Shown one piece after another: positions 1 to 11,533 of a stretch of 64,000 nt of DNA. The stretch comes from Microthyrium microscopicum (lineage: Eukaryota; Ascomycota; Dothideomycetes; Microthyriales; Microthyriaceae). The DNA lies in the NCBI GenBank assembly GCA_010405405.1, contig MU004242.1, positions 915,769-979,768 of the forward strand, written 5' to 3'. The notes below the pieces were generated by a model. That model searched no databases, was not told where the DNA came from, and was given only the letters and a program-made list of their open reading frames with translations. How positions within the stretch are numbered: position 1 is the stretch's first letter; every line of letters starts with the position of its first letter. A program made the translations under genes and the position numbers.

Positions 1-1
1 G

Positions 2-649
2 GACCTTGTTCAAGAAATAAGTGAATATTCCACGCCAGATGTGAGATTTCTGGTAAATCTCAAAACTCTATATAGCAAACTCTGGACAGCTTGCAACAAG
101 ATTGAAGAGCTTAATGACCCCCAAGCGGACGATAGTGTTATCGTAACGACGTTCTTGCGCACTCTGAAGCATGCAAAGGACAGTATCATTCTAGCCAGGC
201 GGCTATTGACGGAAGCAACGCCTCCTGCCAGAGTAATTATTTATACAATCCCGCATCCAGATGCGACGAAGATATGGGACACGGATAATTTCAGCAGTCC
301 AATATGTCGTTCGAACAACGGCGAGCTGTATAATATTGCCGGAGATTACATAACCAGCTTGAAGAAGTTTCAGCAAGTATCTGATTGAATAAAATACTCG
401 AAGATCCAGAAACCTGTTGGTGGCATGGTCATATATTTCTTGTGCAAACTAATAAATAGCCTATGGCCATTGGCCTGGTTGCATCAGATGCCCAATGTTG
501 TACTAAAGATAAACCTGGAAGTTCCAAGGTTGGGAATGAGGTACTCGCCACCCCCTGAATTCATCTATCACGACGCTGACATGAAGTGTCAACCAGTGGA
601 CAAGAAAATAGCACCCCCCATCGATCAAGATGCTTCCGATCGTAGCTAG
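2..649 (+). CDS. Unrecognised protein, fragment open at left edge
   Basis: The frame is open from base 2 and encodes about 129 residues up to a TGA at 386-388. The same frame then continues from 389 to a TAG at 647-649. The first part is a helical-looking stretch with Leu/Lys-rich segments and the motif IPHPDATKIWD. The TGA could be removed by a 33-nt intron (GTATCT near 376 to CCAG near 409), which is shorter than any other intron in the window, so the protein more likely ends at 388. A third ORF (795-1052) lies in another frame and may or may not belong to the same gene. I recognise no family, and there is no start codon in the window, so the gene begins to the left. Confidence is low that this is a real coding segment and lower for its 3' structure. 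Confidence 0.35.
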
Positions 650-1048
650 TCACAGGATGGTGCTTTATTATCCAGCGAATCCCAGAAATCGCCAGTTACT
701 CATGAATGTCTTTGGGCAGTAAAGTACACGGTGATAGAACGAAGGATATGGGAGCCAGCGAAGCTTGATGGGAGCACGTTAGGCATTTTATCCTTTGGTT
801 GAGCAGTCCTGTTACTCTGATAAATATAAACTCTTGAAAACTTGCATCCGATCCGATCATTCAGATATTGCTATACCCATAGCGAATGTCGGGTTAAATG
901 AAGGCTTTTCGGTCCTGATTGCACATGGCGAAAGTTGTCTTCATGATATAGACTTCATTGAAACATATCTGCGTATCCACATCAAGTCTATCGATCAAGC
1001 TCGAAGGATCAACTACCCAAGACCGTCCAACAAATCCCCGTCACCAAT

Positions 1049-4048
1049 CTAGTGACTAATATACTGGAACACAGCACTAATATCCTTCTCCTCAGTCTCC
1101 TGCCGCAGCAACAAATCCTCGATCTTTCCCATAGGACCTTTTGGTCCATCGTTGATGAAATGGTTCCACGTACTTGTATCTCCAAGAAGCATGGCACTGC
1201 TCTTGACAAACTGATGACCGTCTGGCTTACATCTTTTGCATCTGAACTTCTCGTGGGTATCAGACAGCGTTTCAGCTTGGTACTGGAATAATTCTCGCAG
1301 TGAGTCAAGGCTGAAATGCCGCTCCACGTCTTCAGCGCAATCAACAACAGCGTTACTTAGCGAAGCCTTGTGGCCTTGACGCTGGAAAATCTTCTCTTCA
1401 ATGGTACCCGTCGCAATGAAGCGGTAGACGAAACAGTCTTTCTTCTGCCCATCACGCCATACACGCGCAAGAGCTTGTTGGTCGGCAGCGGGATTCCAAC
1501 TGGAAATTGGTTAGTATAAGCTCATCGTAAGACATACGGTTTTGGTGAAATTCCTTGTTGAACAGTTGCTGCTCTGCTGAAACGCAATTTATTGGTATCC
1601 CACCAAATTGATGTTCAGCAAATCATGAAAGGTATGGATTTGGGGAGGTTTAATGCGGGTGAACTCACTCTGGGTCGAAAAGAATCAATCGGTTCGCGCC
1701 GATAAGATTGAGGCCGCAGCCTCCAGCTTTGCTACTCAACAGGAAAACCGACTCGGTCCCGGCTGGGTCGTTGAATTTGTCCACGAGCTTCTTGCGCTTG
1801 CTGGTTGTCATGGTGCCATCCAAACGTAAACAGCCATAGCCACGAGTGTGACATAGGCGACTAAAGATGTCCAGAGTCTGCGTGTAATTGCTGATGAGGA
1901 CAATTTTGTCATTGGTGTCGGCGTGAATTCGAGCAAGCATGCGGTCCAGAACTTGCATTTTTCCAGAGTACCAGGCTTTGACATCTCTATCGCGCCCTCT
2001 CGAGTCTTTTGGTACGAAATCATCCGGGAAAATGTCTTCGCAGCCGGGGAGATCATGAGGGAGATCTAAAAGATCGGGATGGTTGCAGAGCTTCTTCAAC
2101 AAGCCGATGGCTTTGAGAGGCTGACTACCTTTGCCACGAAGGAGGCTCTGGATTTCAGGCGATTTAATGAAATAATTGTAAAGGTCTTTTTGAAAAGGCG
2201 CTAAGTGACAGAACACAACGTGCTCGTACTTGCGAGGAAGATATTTGGACAGGATGGTGTTAGTTCGGCGGATGATAAATTTGTTTCTGCGGTTTATCAG
2301 TAATTGTACAGCTGAAGTATGGATGATAACTGTTGACATGCTAAAATGCCACTCTGTGGTACTTCGCCAGGATGGAGTCTAAGGATGATATTGCATGGAA
2401 AGACTTACACTTTAGTTAGCAATTCTGCGATGCAGTCATCGCCACGTTTCCGATCAGCCTCGGACGCATCTGAATCGCGGCCCTTGAGAATTGGAAGTTC
2501 GTATTTTTTGCGGAATTCCATGCGTGTGCCTAGATAATTTGGATTGGCGAAGTTAAGCAAGGCAAAATATTCGGATAAATCGTTTTGAATGGGTGTTCCA
2601 GAAAGAATGACACGCTTCTGTACATTCAACGAATTGAGCGCCACAAAAGTCTGGCTTTCTCCGTTCTTGAGACGATGCCCCTCGTCGCAAAGTAATAGTC
2701 CGATGGGAGTATCCTTGAGCTCATCGACATACATTCGAAGAGTCTCATAGGAAACAATAAGAACGGGTCTAACAACAGATCGTCCTGTAGACATTGCCCA
2801 TTGTCGCAGCTGCTGAATGAGCTGTTCTTTCGTAGCCTTGCCATCTATAGCAAAGGGGTGGATGGTACCTTTGCCCAGCCATTTGATCAGCTCATCAGCC
2901 CAGTTTCCAACCAAACTAGCTGGGCAAGCAATGACTGTCTTCTGAATAGTTGATTTTCCTGCTTCCGGTGACTGCTTGAGGAGAGTCCACATGAGAGTAA
3001 TGCATTGCAAAGTCTTTCCAAGTCCCATTTCGTCTGCCATGATACACCCATGTGCAGTGGAATCGATCAGTCCAGTGGTCGCGCGGTACATAAACTTGAC
3101 TCCTTCAATTTGATGTGGGCGTAAAATCTTTGAGAGGCGTGGATCGATAACGACCGGTACGCGTGGATTCTTCTCCTCGACCTTTTTCTTGATACCGAGA
3201 ATCTCTGACAATGTCCGATGGACGAGCGGAACATCCATTTCGATTTTCTTTTCCGGCTCGGGCGCTTTCAGCTCTTCTGGTGTTGCATCCGGCTTGTCGT
3301 CGATGGTTGGGTCATATAGAACTATAGCGAATTCTCCGCTAGGGTCATGAAGGGGCTTTGCCACCAGAACTCGACCTATTCGCATTCCAAGTAATGGGGC
3401 GGACCGGCCGGCATTGTAAGCACCAGTGTCCTTGTTCAATAGTGGAACAGAGAAGCGGGCGCGAAAAGCGGAATCCTTGTCTTTGACTTTGAAAACGGGA
3501 AATTTGTTGACTTCTCGAGAGGCAATGGCCAAGCGGTCGTCGTTGGTATACGGCTTATCTTCATCTGAAGCCTCATTCCCATCGGCATCTTTGTAGGATA
3601 TTCTTCTTCGTTTTCGAGCCGGTCTATCAGCATTGACTCTGTGGGTGGCGGATCCAGGACATCGAAAGGGTTTAACGAGACTGTCTACGGATCTGGGTGT
3701 TCCTCCATAGAGTCGAACGGGTTTTAGCGGAGTAACGTTCTCTTTGTTTTCCAAGCCATCAGCACCGAATGACTTCGTAAGCCGCGCCTTTGGACGATGC
3801 CTGCAGGTTGTTAGAACTTGAGAACAAAAGTGGCTGAGGCTGGACTGACATGGCGGTCTAAGGCGGAGGGAGAGGAGGAGCAATCTCGCAGGAATGTTAT
3901 GATGGGAGTCTGGACTTGGTGATGCTGGATTGGGGTCAGGGAAATATGCGTATTTCTGAGTAGATGGAGTTTGAATGTTTTCGGGAACGCGTCGACGTTG
4001 GACCGCGTTGAGTTGATCATTGAATCGCCACTGGCGCCTGATTGCCAC
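1049..4048 (-). CDS. RAD54: DNA repair and recombination protein RAD54 (SWI2/SNF2 ATPase)
   Basis: RAD54 is a nuclear dsDNA translocase that works with Rad51 in homologous recombination. Exons are 4048-2409, 2286-1669 and 1499-1049, giving 902 aa. Walker A (DEMGLGKT) lies near residue 340, the DEGH box near 451 and SGTPIQND follows. Intron 1 rejoins TKV to NKFIIRRTN and intron 2 rejoins LFDP to [19 protein letters not shown], both exactly as in RAD54. The C-terminus, AVFQYISH, is the conserved RAD54 end. The N-terminal part carries the LVKPFRCP and RKRRRIS basic stretch. The start is uncertain: the 60-90 residues before the conserved part are poorly RAD54-like. A possible 49-nt intron (GTCAGT to CTGCAG, just upstream of about 3802) would create a split start codon reading ATGCATCGT. 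The family assignment is certain; only the first exon is in doubt. Confidence 0.95.
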
Positions 4049-5044
4049 GTGTTCATGTGACCGATAAGATCCCTCTCCAAATCTTATCTTAGCGCCGGAA
4101 TGACCCTATCTTTATTCTTCAAATGGTCGCTACTTCCCCTCTTCATCCTTAATTTGTGCCAGATAATTGGCATGCGCCCATCAAGTGCGATGTCTGCCAA
4201 CTACTACGCTTTCTTAGAGAGTTACCCGTCTCCCATCACGGGCGTAGATATTCGCTCAGTTGGTAGATTGAGATGGAGACCTCAGGTACACCTTCGTTAT
4301 AAACTGCAGTGGTAGCCATTGCCTCTGGTGAGAGCGTGCCATTCATTCTGTTGTCCAGTTGTCTGTCTATTGTTTAGGTGCGACGCGCTCTCTTCCAAGG
4401 TTCGTTTTCGTCTCTTCATCCTTCAGCTTATTACAACATTGTAGAACAGTACATTTAGGAACACCTTACCTGATTGTTTACTTTGAGGCTACCCCAGCAT
4501 GTCCAAATCTTAGCCGCCAAATCATGCCCTTTTCTCCCACCATGAAACCTTCACTCTTCCCCTGCATTATGTCCTTCAACAACAGTTTCAGATCCAACTG
4601 GCAGAACTCGATAATTGCTACTGGACCTGATCTACTCCAGCACTCCTTGAGATTTTTGCATGCTATATCTGTTCGACCCTGGCGTCTAATCCGCCTCATG
4701 CCGCAAGGCCAATCGCATATCCGGTTAAGGAAACAAACGGACATGTCAGAGGCTCGCATGTTACTTCTTCCCCAAAGAACACCTCGTGTAATAGATTGAT
4801 TATAATCAAGTCTCATTCCTACAAACGGATAACTGTCCCCAACTAATCTACAGACCTTTTCCATCTCTTTCATATACCTCTCTCGCCATCAGTTGCCAGA
4901 TCTTACTGACATCTTATCCATCGAAGCTATCGGTTGCCCTTCCCCAGAACTTGGATCATAGTCTGCCATCGGTCCCAACCCCAGATCGACACATGCATTA
5001 TTTCCCGTGAATCGCTCTTAGACTCTCTTCCAGTCTTTTAGACC
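4049..5044. other. Intergenic region between divergent RAD54 and SET gene
   Basis: This 1 kb stretch separates two divergently transcribed genes, so it should hold both promoters. The part just before 5045 is rich in C and T, as is usual upstream of fungal start codons. Two overlapping ORFs (4359-4799 on + and 4478-4873 on -) lack recognisable domains and splice partners, so I did not call them. Confidence 0.6.
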
Positions 5045-6596
5045 ATGTATATTTCAACAACAATCATATTAGCCTTCGCCTATCGTGCTTTCGCAGACTC
5101 TGGCGCTGCCTTCCTTCAAGATGGCTCTGCATTATACTCCAGCGATCCCGTATCACTAACCACAGATGCCAACTGCGTCGAGAACGGAAACTGCGACGCT
5201 CTCGACATCAACTCCGACCATCTCTCATCCACTCTAACCAACTACGCCAAAGATTGGGCCCACCCCCCGAAATGCATACAATCTCAAAACGGTACAGACA
5301 AATACTGTCTCTACACCCACCATGCCTTCGCCAACAGCCGCGGCATATCCATTTTCACCACACCAGACAAGGCTGCCCGTCTACTCGAACTACCAGCATT
5401 TACCGATGAAACCGCACATACCAAAGTGAACAGCGAACCTGACCCACCGTATGAAGCACGCTCACTACCAGGCCGTGGAATTGGGCTAATCGCAAACCGC
5501 ACGTTACACAAGGGCGACCACATCTTCTCTAACACGCCAGTGATAATGGTCGAAGAATGGATCTTCAGCGAATTCGAAGAAGCACAGCGTCTTCCACTGC
5601 AAGAAGCAGCCATTCTCCAACTCCCCAAAGGCGCTCACGACAAATTCATGGCTCTCCATGGACACTTTGGCACAAATCCATACGATGACAACTTCAACAC
5701 CAATGCCTTTGCCATTGAAATTTGGCCAAACGATGAAGATGAAACTGCCTACAACGTCGTAATGCCCGAAATCTCCGTACGCAGCCCTCCCCATCCAAAC
5801 GATTTGCCGTACTAATATGAATCCATAGCGTCTGAACCACGACTGCCGCCCCAATGCCCACTACTACTTCGACCCACACACCCTAACCCACCATGTCCAC
5901 GCCCTCCGCACAATCTACCCAGGCGAAGAGCTCACAATCTCCTACATCGACCCAGCCCAAGCACTAGTTACCCGTACCACCGCCCTCAAAACATCCTGGG
6001 GCTTTGACTGTGCATGTTCCTCCTGTACCGCGCCACCACCACATGCCGCTGCCTCTGATGCACGCATCGCGCAACTACTAGCGCTCCAAAACAGCCTTGA
6101 GGACCACGCGCCCCTGACCAATCCAGGTGACGGCGTAGGCGCGGCAGAGCTGTTGGTGAGCTTGTATAAACAGGAACGCATCGAGGGACCGGTGTGTGAA
6201 GCGTATTCGTTGGCGGCGCACGAGTATGCTAGCGTGGGCGATGAGTGGAGTGCAGTGAAGTATGCAAGGCTGGCGGTCGAGAGTGGGTTGTTGTATGCGG
6301 GGCCGGACGGGGATGATGTTGTTGATATGCAAGAATTGTTGGCGGACCCAAAGGCGCATTGGTCATGGCGGTTTAGAGAGAGAAAGGGGGCGGAAAGTGA
6401 TGAAGAAGATGAAGAAGCGGATGAAGACGAAGATGAAGAAGGTGCTGATGAGGTGGAGAAGATGCCGGTGGAGGCGGAAAAGGAGAACGAGGAAGGAAAA
6501 GAGGGCCAATTTGAGGGAGCTGCGAAGTTGATGCAGAGGTTGGAGAGCGAGAGGCAGCGGTTGAAGCGAAAGGAAAGAGCGCTGGATGAGCTATGA
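5045..6596 (+). CDS. SET-domain protein with N-terminal signal peptide
   Basis: Exons 5045-5776 and 5829-6596 give 499 aa; the 52-nt intron rejoins PEIS to RLNHDC. SET domains transfer methyl groups from S-adenosylmethionine to lysine. Visible parts are a hydrophobic N-terminus of about 17 residues that looks like a signal peptide, the SET N-terminal motif GRGIGLIANRTL (about 143-154), the core NHDCRPN (247-253), GEELTISYIDP, and a post-SET zinc motif CACSSC (305-310). The C-terminal 190 residues contain a TPR-like helical part and then a very acidic run of Glu/Asp followed by a charged helix. The SMYD/SET5-like class is typical of fungi. What is odd is the signal peptide on a protein type usually found in nucleus or cytosol. 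The 5' ATG is the first in frame and the Cys-rich segment following it (three Cys by residue 77) would suit the secretory route. Substrate is unknown. Confidence 0.88.
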
Positions 6597-6745
6597 ATTT
6601 TTACAGTGGTTAATGTACAAAATTTTGATATGGGCGCTTCATGAATGGATCACGTAAAAGGACTTGACTTTTAGCGTATACCTCATTATTTTGTTTGGTC
6701 CATTTAAATGAAGGATGTCTAACTTGTCACATCTGCTGGCTATGT

Positions 6746-8911
6746 CTAACTGGTCATATCTAATTTCTTTGGACGCGGTAAATGGACTTCGCCATCCTTC
6801 AAAGGAATACCTGCCTCTTTCCTAGCCATGTCATAGATCCATCGACTCTCTGGTTGAACCTTCTTGCCACTTACCAATTGATCTGCCAAAAACATCCAAT
6901 TAACAGCATTGCCAACAGTGCTAACCTCATCACTGACATGGCGCTTGGCATAATCACTCATTGTGTCCCGAAGCTTCTTGTCCTTGAACAGATCATCGAG
7001 GTGTTTGGCGACAGTCTTGTAGTCGCCGACCTCAACCAAGAAGCCACTCTTCTCATGCTCAACTTGCAATGGAATACCACCTGCTTTCGAGGCCACCACA
7101 GGTACTCCGTGATGGAGAGCTTCGCTGACTTTGACTTCAAAGCCTTCTCTTGTTGAAAGCTGCAGTGCTACATGTGCTTTGCCGATCAATACGTTCAGAG
7201 TCTGGTCTGCAGGGCCGACGCGGAGCAGAACGACATCTTCCTTGAGATCTGGATATTTTTCATCGAGTAGCGTCATCGTTTCATCGAAGACGATCGAAGC
7301 ATCCGGGTCATCAACACTTCCATGGCCAGCTAGTAGTAGCTGTGGTGTTTTGTTTTTAGGAGTATCACGCATGTACTCGCGGCGAAGATAGGCATACGAG
7401 GCTAGGACATCTGGAAGGCCTTTTGAAGGATCAAATCGTGCAATCTGTGCGATATATGGGCGAGCAGGGAATGCCAGCGTCGTCATGCCCGCACGATGGC
7501 AATCGTCGTTAAAGAGCTTCATGTAAAATCGTGCCGACCACTCATCCAGTGGCTTGTTCAGCCCATCTAGCCAGTCAGTGGTGGCAGGCATATATCCAAC
7601 TTTCGCGATCGGTACAACAGCTGGTACAAACTCGCGGACGGGATGACTAAGGAAGACGTCGGCGTGTTGAGCGGATTTCCAAACCCAGTTCCATACTTCA
7701 GCGGTTGGCGTGGAGGAGTCGTTGGCAAGATCAGAGCGAACTTGAATGTGACTGCGGAACAGAACAGGACGGTTTGGATCTTGCTCTTTGGCGATTCGTA
7801 CGAGAGACGGCATTTGAGGGTCGTCTACGATGATGATATCTGCGCCTCCTTTGCGTAAGGGGCCGTCTGCTGTGAGCCAGAATCGCTCAGCGTTTGAATG
7901 GACCCATTCTTCGAGTACTGCTTGTTTGTCCTCGGTGAGCCGTTCCTTTGGATCAGCTACGCCTTGGAGAATATTGTGATTTGTTTTTGTGATGCGAAAG
8001 ACCTCGGGCTTGGGTCTGGGGACATACCTACACCTTGTCAGCCTCGATCTACATGCTATCATAAAATTCTAAAGCTTACCATTTGCAGTCCACGCCCATA
8101 ATCGTAAAAAACCGAACCAATGCATGGCGCATCAAAGCGACTCCACCACCTTGCGGCGTACTGCTAAAGAATGCAATCTTGACCTTATCCTTCTTCAACC
8201 GGCCCACATACTCCAAAGCCGCCTCCCATGTCTCCTTCCGCACAGAATCCTTATATTCTGCCACATCAGCAATCTGCGCCCGCCCAGCACAGTCAACCTC
8301 AACCACGTTACGATGCCCCACCTGCAATCTTGGCTGTCCCGTCGGCCCAAAGAACATAACCGCCTTCCTTGACATCGCGTCTGCCTCTTCATCCAAATGC
8401 AACTGTGTATGATGCTCAATAGGTTCCAAAATCAAAGGTACGATATCTAAAGCAAGCCAAAGTCTCGCCGAGATCGAAGGCGCAAGCTCGGCCAGGCGCG
8501 TAGAAATTCCAGCGCCAGCGAACTTGTAGCAGTGCTCTTGGGCATATTTGCACAGGCGATCGATGATGTGGTCGGCAACGGCAGTGTCAACGGAATTGGT
8601 GGTTGCGGGCAGCGTTTCAACGGCGAAGTCGATATTGTAAGTGCCGTCGTGAGCGCTGAATGCTAGATCTATGCCGCCGGACTTAGCTTTAGCCGCAGAA
8701 ATGCCGAGATAGAGAGTCTACGATGTGTTAGTATGGCCTTTGGCATAGGGGACGAGTTCGTTACCTCGAGGGTGAGGCCATATTCTTCAGGTCTGCTTTT
8801 TACGCGCTCGAGGGTGGAGGCTGCGGTGACGGCTTTGAATTCGTGCTTTTGATGGCAGTTCAATGGTGATGCATCTTCTGGACTCTTTTTGTCTTTCGAT
8901 GATTCAGCCAT
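6746..8911 (-). CDS. Trehalose synthase/phosphorylase, GT4 family (CCG-9-like)
   Basis: Exons 8911-8765, 8717-8080 and 8027-6746 give 688 aa, the usual size for fungal trehalose phosphorylase/synthase such as Neurospora clock-controlled gene 9. The enzyme interconverts trehalose and glucose plus a glucose-1-phosphate or nucleotide-sugar donor; it is cytosolic and linked to stress tolerance and conidiation. The retaining GT-B signature E-x7-E (EGFEVKVSE) lies near residue 555, followed by ALHHGVPVVASKAGG. The N-terminal half contains AFFSSTPQGGGVALMRHAL and the linker DCKWYVPRPKPEVFRITK, which is formed across intron 2. Intron 1 (47 nt) joins TLE to TLYLGIS. The start MAESSKDKK is the ATG closest to the splice-consistent frame; an upstream ATG at 9001 is possible but adds an atypical leader. 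Confidence 0.93.
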
Positions 8912-9728
8912 GGTCAGATTGTATTTGTTGTGTATTTTATTTTTCAAGTCTTCCACTTGATGCGAGGTTGTTGAAGCAAGGCGTAAAAGTGACCAAAGCA
9001 CGGTTACACAACAGCTATTAGGTAAGATCTAGTCTTTTAGACACTGCGACAATATCGTGATGGTAATTATTGGTAAGTAAGTTCAATTGGCATTCAAAAT
9101 GAGTCCGCCATCAGCCGGGTATAACACATGACAGAGAGAAAGTGGGCCACCACATACGTCATGACAGAACTAGGAGGTGGCGAATATCGCAGCTTTTCAA
9201 CCTCATCCTTCAGCCTCACGCTTCAAAATCCTATCAACGCAAAATAAGTAGACCTTTGGAAACCACTCATTGATTTCATCTCATATGCTGTATATGACTT
9301 TACCACAGGTTCAACAAGCAGAAGAGGTCTAATTCGTTTGATAAGTGAAGATGTACTGAATCTTGCCTTGTCGATCTTCTTCATCGACCATAGTTCGTTC
9401 ATAGTTCGTCCACGGTGCCAGCATTGCGGCATTTGAGAGCAGCTGTAGAAAATGACAACATCGCCAATGTAGCCAGTAAAGAACATGTGGTGTTTGACAT
9501 CGCTTGGGATAAGCAATCTGCAGTTGCCATGGTGAGAAGAGGAGAAGGATAGAGTACGAAGAAGAGGGGAGAGCACAATCGATCTTTTGAAATTGTATGA
9601 TACTTTTAGAAGCAATTATCTCCAGAAAGAGAGGAGTAACCCCGAACATGTCCAAGATAGGGAAGCAGCGATCATGGTGGTGTAAATTTGTAGATTCCTT
9701 CAAGCCTCATCAAAGGTTCACTCGTAGC
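8912..9728. other. Intergenic region, no gene seen
   Basis: It holds the 5' flank of the trehalose gene and the 3' flank of the F-box gene. Two overlapping minus-strand ORFs (9223-9615, 9329-9703) show no domain, no splice partner and Ser/His-rich random composition. Confidence 0.55.
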
Positions 9729-10379
9729 TCAAACATAAAATGCCTGATCCCAATCCTCTGCCTGCCAGTCATAATCGGGACTATCAGGCATCTCGTCACT
9801 ATCGTCATAATCCGGAAAACTAGGCTCTTCTCGGTTCTCCGTTCGCTCAGCTTTTTGTAATGCTTGCTTGCGCCGTAGCCTGTTCAGGTTATCCCTTTCG
9901 AAATCTGCCAGACATAGCAAACACTTTGATTGTGTCTTATCCTCCGTAGCACCTTTCTTGAAAATCCCACATCGAAAACAGATAACATGACAAACACCTC
10001 CAATGAAGATCTGCGAGCCACGAGAGTACCGCGTTGAGCCTGGCACAGATTGTATGCCACATCCGATGCAGAATCGTCTGTGTACATCGCCGCCATATCT
10101 GCTTTTCCGTCTCTTGAGCATATTGTCCGCGAACTTGGAGGCCGGGCGTAAACGCAAACAATAACGGCATGCATAAGAGTCGGTTTGCTTGCATATATCG
10201 GTCTCCTCTGCATCTAGAAGTTGTTGGTGTGTGAGCGGTTTAATGATACCATTGAAGTAAGCGCAGGTCATCTTGAGAATTACAACGGCCGGGAAGGGAA
10301 GGTGTCCGATTATTTCCTCTTGCAGCTCGAGTGGCAAGGCCAGTAAGTACGAAGTCGAAGGCATGGTTGTGATCAGCAT
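9729..10379 (-). CDS. F-box protein with Cys-rich zinc-binding-like region
   Basis: This is a single-exon protein of 216 aa. An F-box-like helix set sits at the N-terminus (LLALPLELQEEIIGHLPFPA, then LKMTCAYFNGII), the part that would bind Skp1 in an SCF ubiquitin ligase. Behind it are Cys pairs CRYC, CIGCG, CFRC and CLLC, which look like two zinc sites in a C-x2-C arrangement. The C-terminus is acidic (PDYDDSDEMPDSPDYDW). Fungal genomes contain many F-box proteins of this build with short Cys-rich tails and no known substrate. The start could also be the second ATG (MPSTSYLL), five codons downstream. Function beyond Skp1 binding cannot be read from the sequence. Confidence 0.85.
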   Translation of the reverse strand: MLITTMPSTSYLLALPLELQEEIIGHLPFPAVVILKMTCAYFNGIIKPLTHQQLLDAEETDICKQTDSYACRYCLRLRPASKFADNMLKRRKSRYGGDVHRRFCIGCGIQSVPGSTRYSRGSQIFIGGVCHVICFRCGIFKKGATEDKTQSKCLLCLADFERDNLNRLRRKQALQKAERTENREEPSFPDYDDSDEMPDSPDYDWQAEDWDQAFYV

Positions 10380-11139
10380 ACAAAGAGAGCAAAATGGGCT
10401 GCTGGATACCAGAGGGCGTCTTTTGGGAGTTGTCTCAAGATTGCCTCAAGATTGAAGAACAGGATACGCAAGATGGGGATAGAAGAATGACGCTCAACTG
10501 AGCAACTGAGGTATATGAGGACCTCTTGACCAACGATTTGTGTAGCCGCAGCACACGTTATGGAACTGTGCCGCAAGACATGCAAACAAGCACTACTGTA
10601 AAGAAGACTTGAACAGCTTGTCCCACCCAATCAAGCGGCATATCCTACACTAACCAACAGGTACAAGGCAGTGCCAAAGATGTCAGCCCAAAGTCTATGG
10701 CCCATGTCTTCCTTTTCAAGCACTTGATGTTTCCTGCACCCCAGAGCCTGATCAGCATGCAGGATAAACGTGTTTAAACAACCTGTAATGTCCGAACAAT
10801 TGCAGGAAATCTATTTGCCGAACGAGACCAAGACGAAGATGGTTCAGAGATAGATAGAAAGAAAAACCAAAAAGATCGTATTAAGCTAGTAATCATGTAC
10901 ATCATATCATACCCACGCTACTCTGCCTCGTTAATGATCGTAAAATATGGTTGTGTATGAGGCCGGAGGAGACAAATTTCGATCGACGCCAGGATAATTC
11001 CCACCCCTGTGGTCCTGCTCATCTCTTCAGCCTTGCAAGCAATCATCCCACTACTGTATATCAATCCTCTCGTTGCCTCCAAGTATTTCGATAGTCCAGT
11101 TCCCCGCTGCAACTGCTCATGTTTCGTTCCTAACATGGT
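10380..11139. other. Intergenic region, no gene seen
   Basis: This lies between the 5' end of the F-box gene and the 3' end of the 113-aa gene. Short ORFs on both strands carry no recognisable feature. There is A-rich sequence around 10855-10875 that may be 3' flank of the small gene. Confidence 0.5.
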
Positions 11140-11533
11140 TCACCGTCTCCAGTTTCCAATGCTTGGAAATGGATTGGTTCCATCCCATTGACGACTCCAA
11201 CGGGAATTTGACCTGTTTGTATTCTGTGAAGATGTTGACGTTGATGCTGAGTAGCTCGTGTCCCGACTCGAAGATCGTTTGCTCGTTCTTCCGGGGCGGG
11301 AAGTCGTTTGGCTTCTTAGGCTCGCGGCACTGGGGTCGTAAGGGGGCGCATAGACATATTCGCCGTTGACGTATGTCGCAGTGCTTTGGTAGCAGACTCT
11401 ATCTTTCCGGAGTATATATTTATCCTCTAGCTGACGCAGCTCGAGGCCTATGCATTTTGTTAGGCTTGCGAAATGTAATTAATGTAGTCCGCAACTTACG
11501 AGATTGTAGCTTTTCGAGAATATTGCGAATCAT
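11140..11533 (-). CDS. Small conserved-looking hypothetical protein, 113 aa, two exons
   Basis: Exon 1 is only 34 nt (11533-11500), then a 52-nt intron with a CTAAC branch point (GTAAGT to CATAG), then exon 2 (11447-11140). The two exons make an uninterrupted 113-aa frame that starts MIRNILEKLQS and continues LELRQLEDKYILRKDR. The first 35 residues predict as one amphipathic helix. Next comes TYVNGEYVYAPPYDP, then a Ser/Thr/Arg-rich disordered tail ending in SIGNWRR. Canonical splice sites and branch point and a sensible helix-plus-tail layout support a real gene, although it is too short and split to show as a long ORF. I do not know its family. The charged tail with many Arg-Ser pairs could be phosphorylated; that is inference. 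Confidence 0.65.

Noticed and set aside
795-1052. Plus-strand ORF overlapping the RAD54 stop
   Set aside because: It is 85 codons with no domain, starts from a non-ATG-like context, and overlaps the RAD54 3' end; kept only as a possible tail of the edge fragment.
4359-4873. Two overlapping ORFs on opposite strands
   Set aside because: No domain, no splice partners, random-looking composition in an intergenic promoter region.
9223-9703. Minus-strand ORFs of 124-130 codons
   Set aside because: Overlapping frames, no known motif, and they sit in the 3' flank of the F-box gene.
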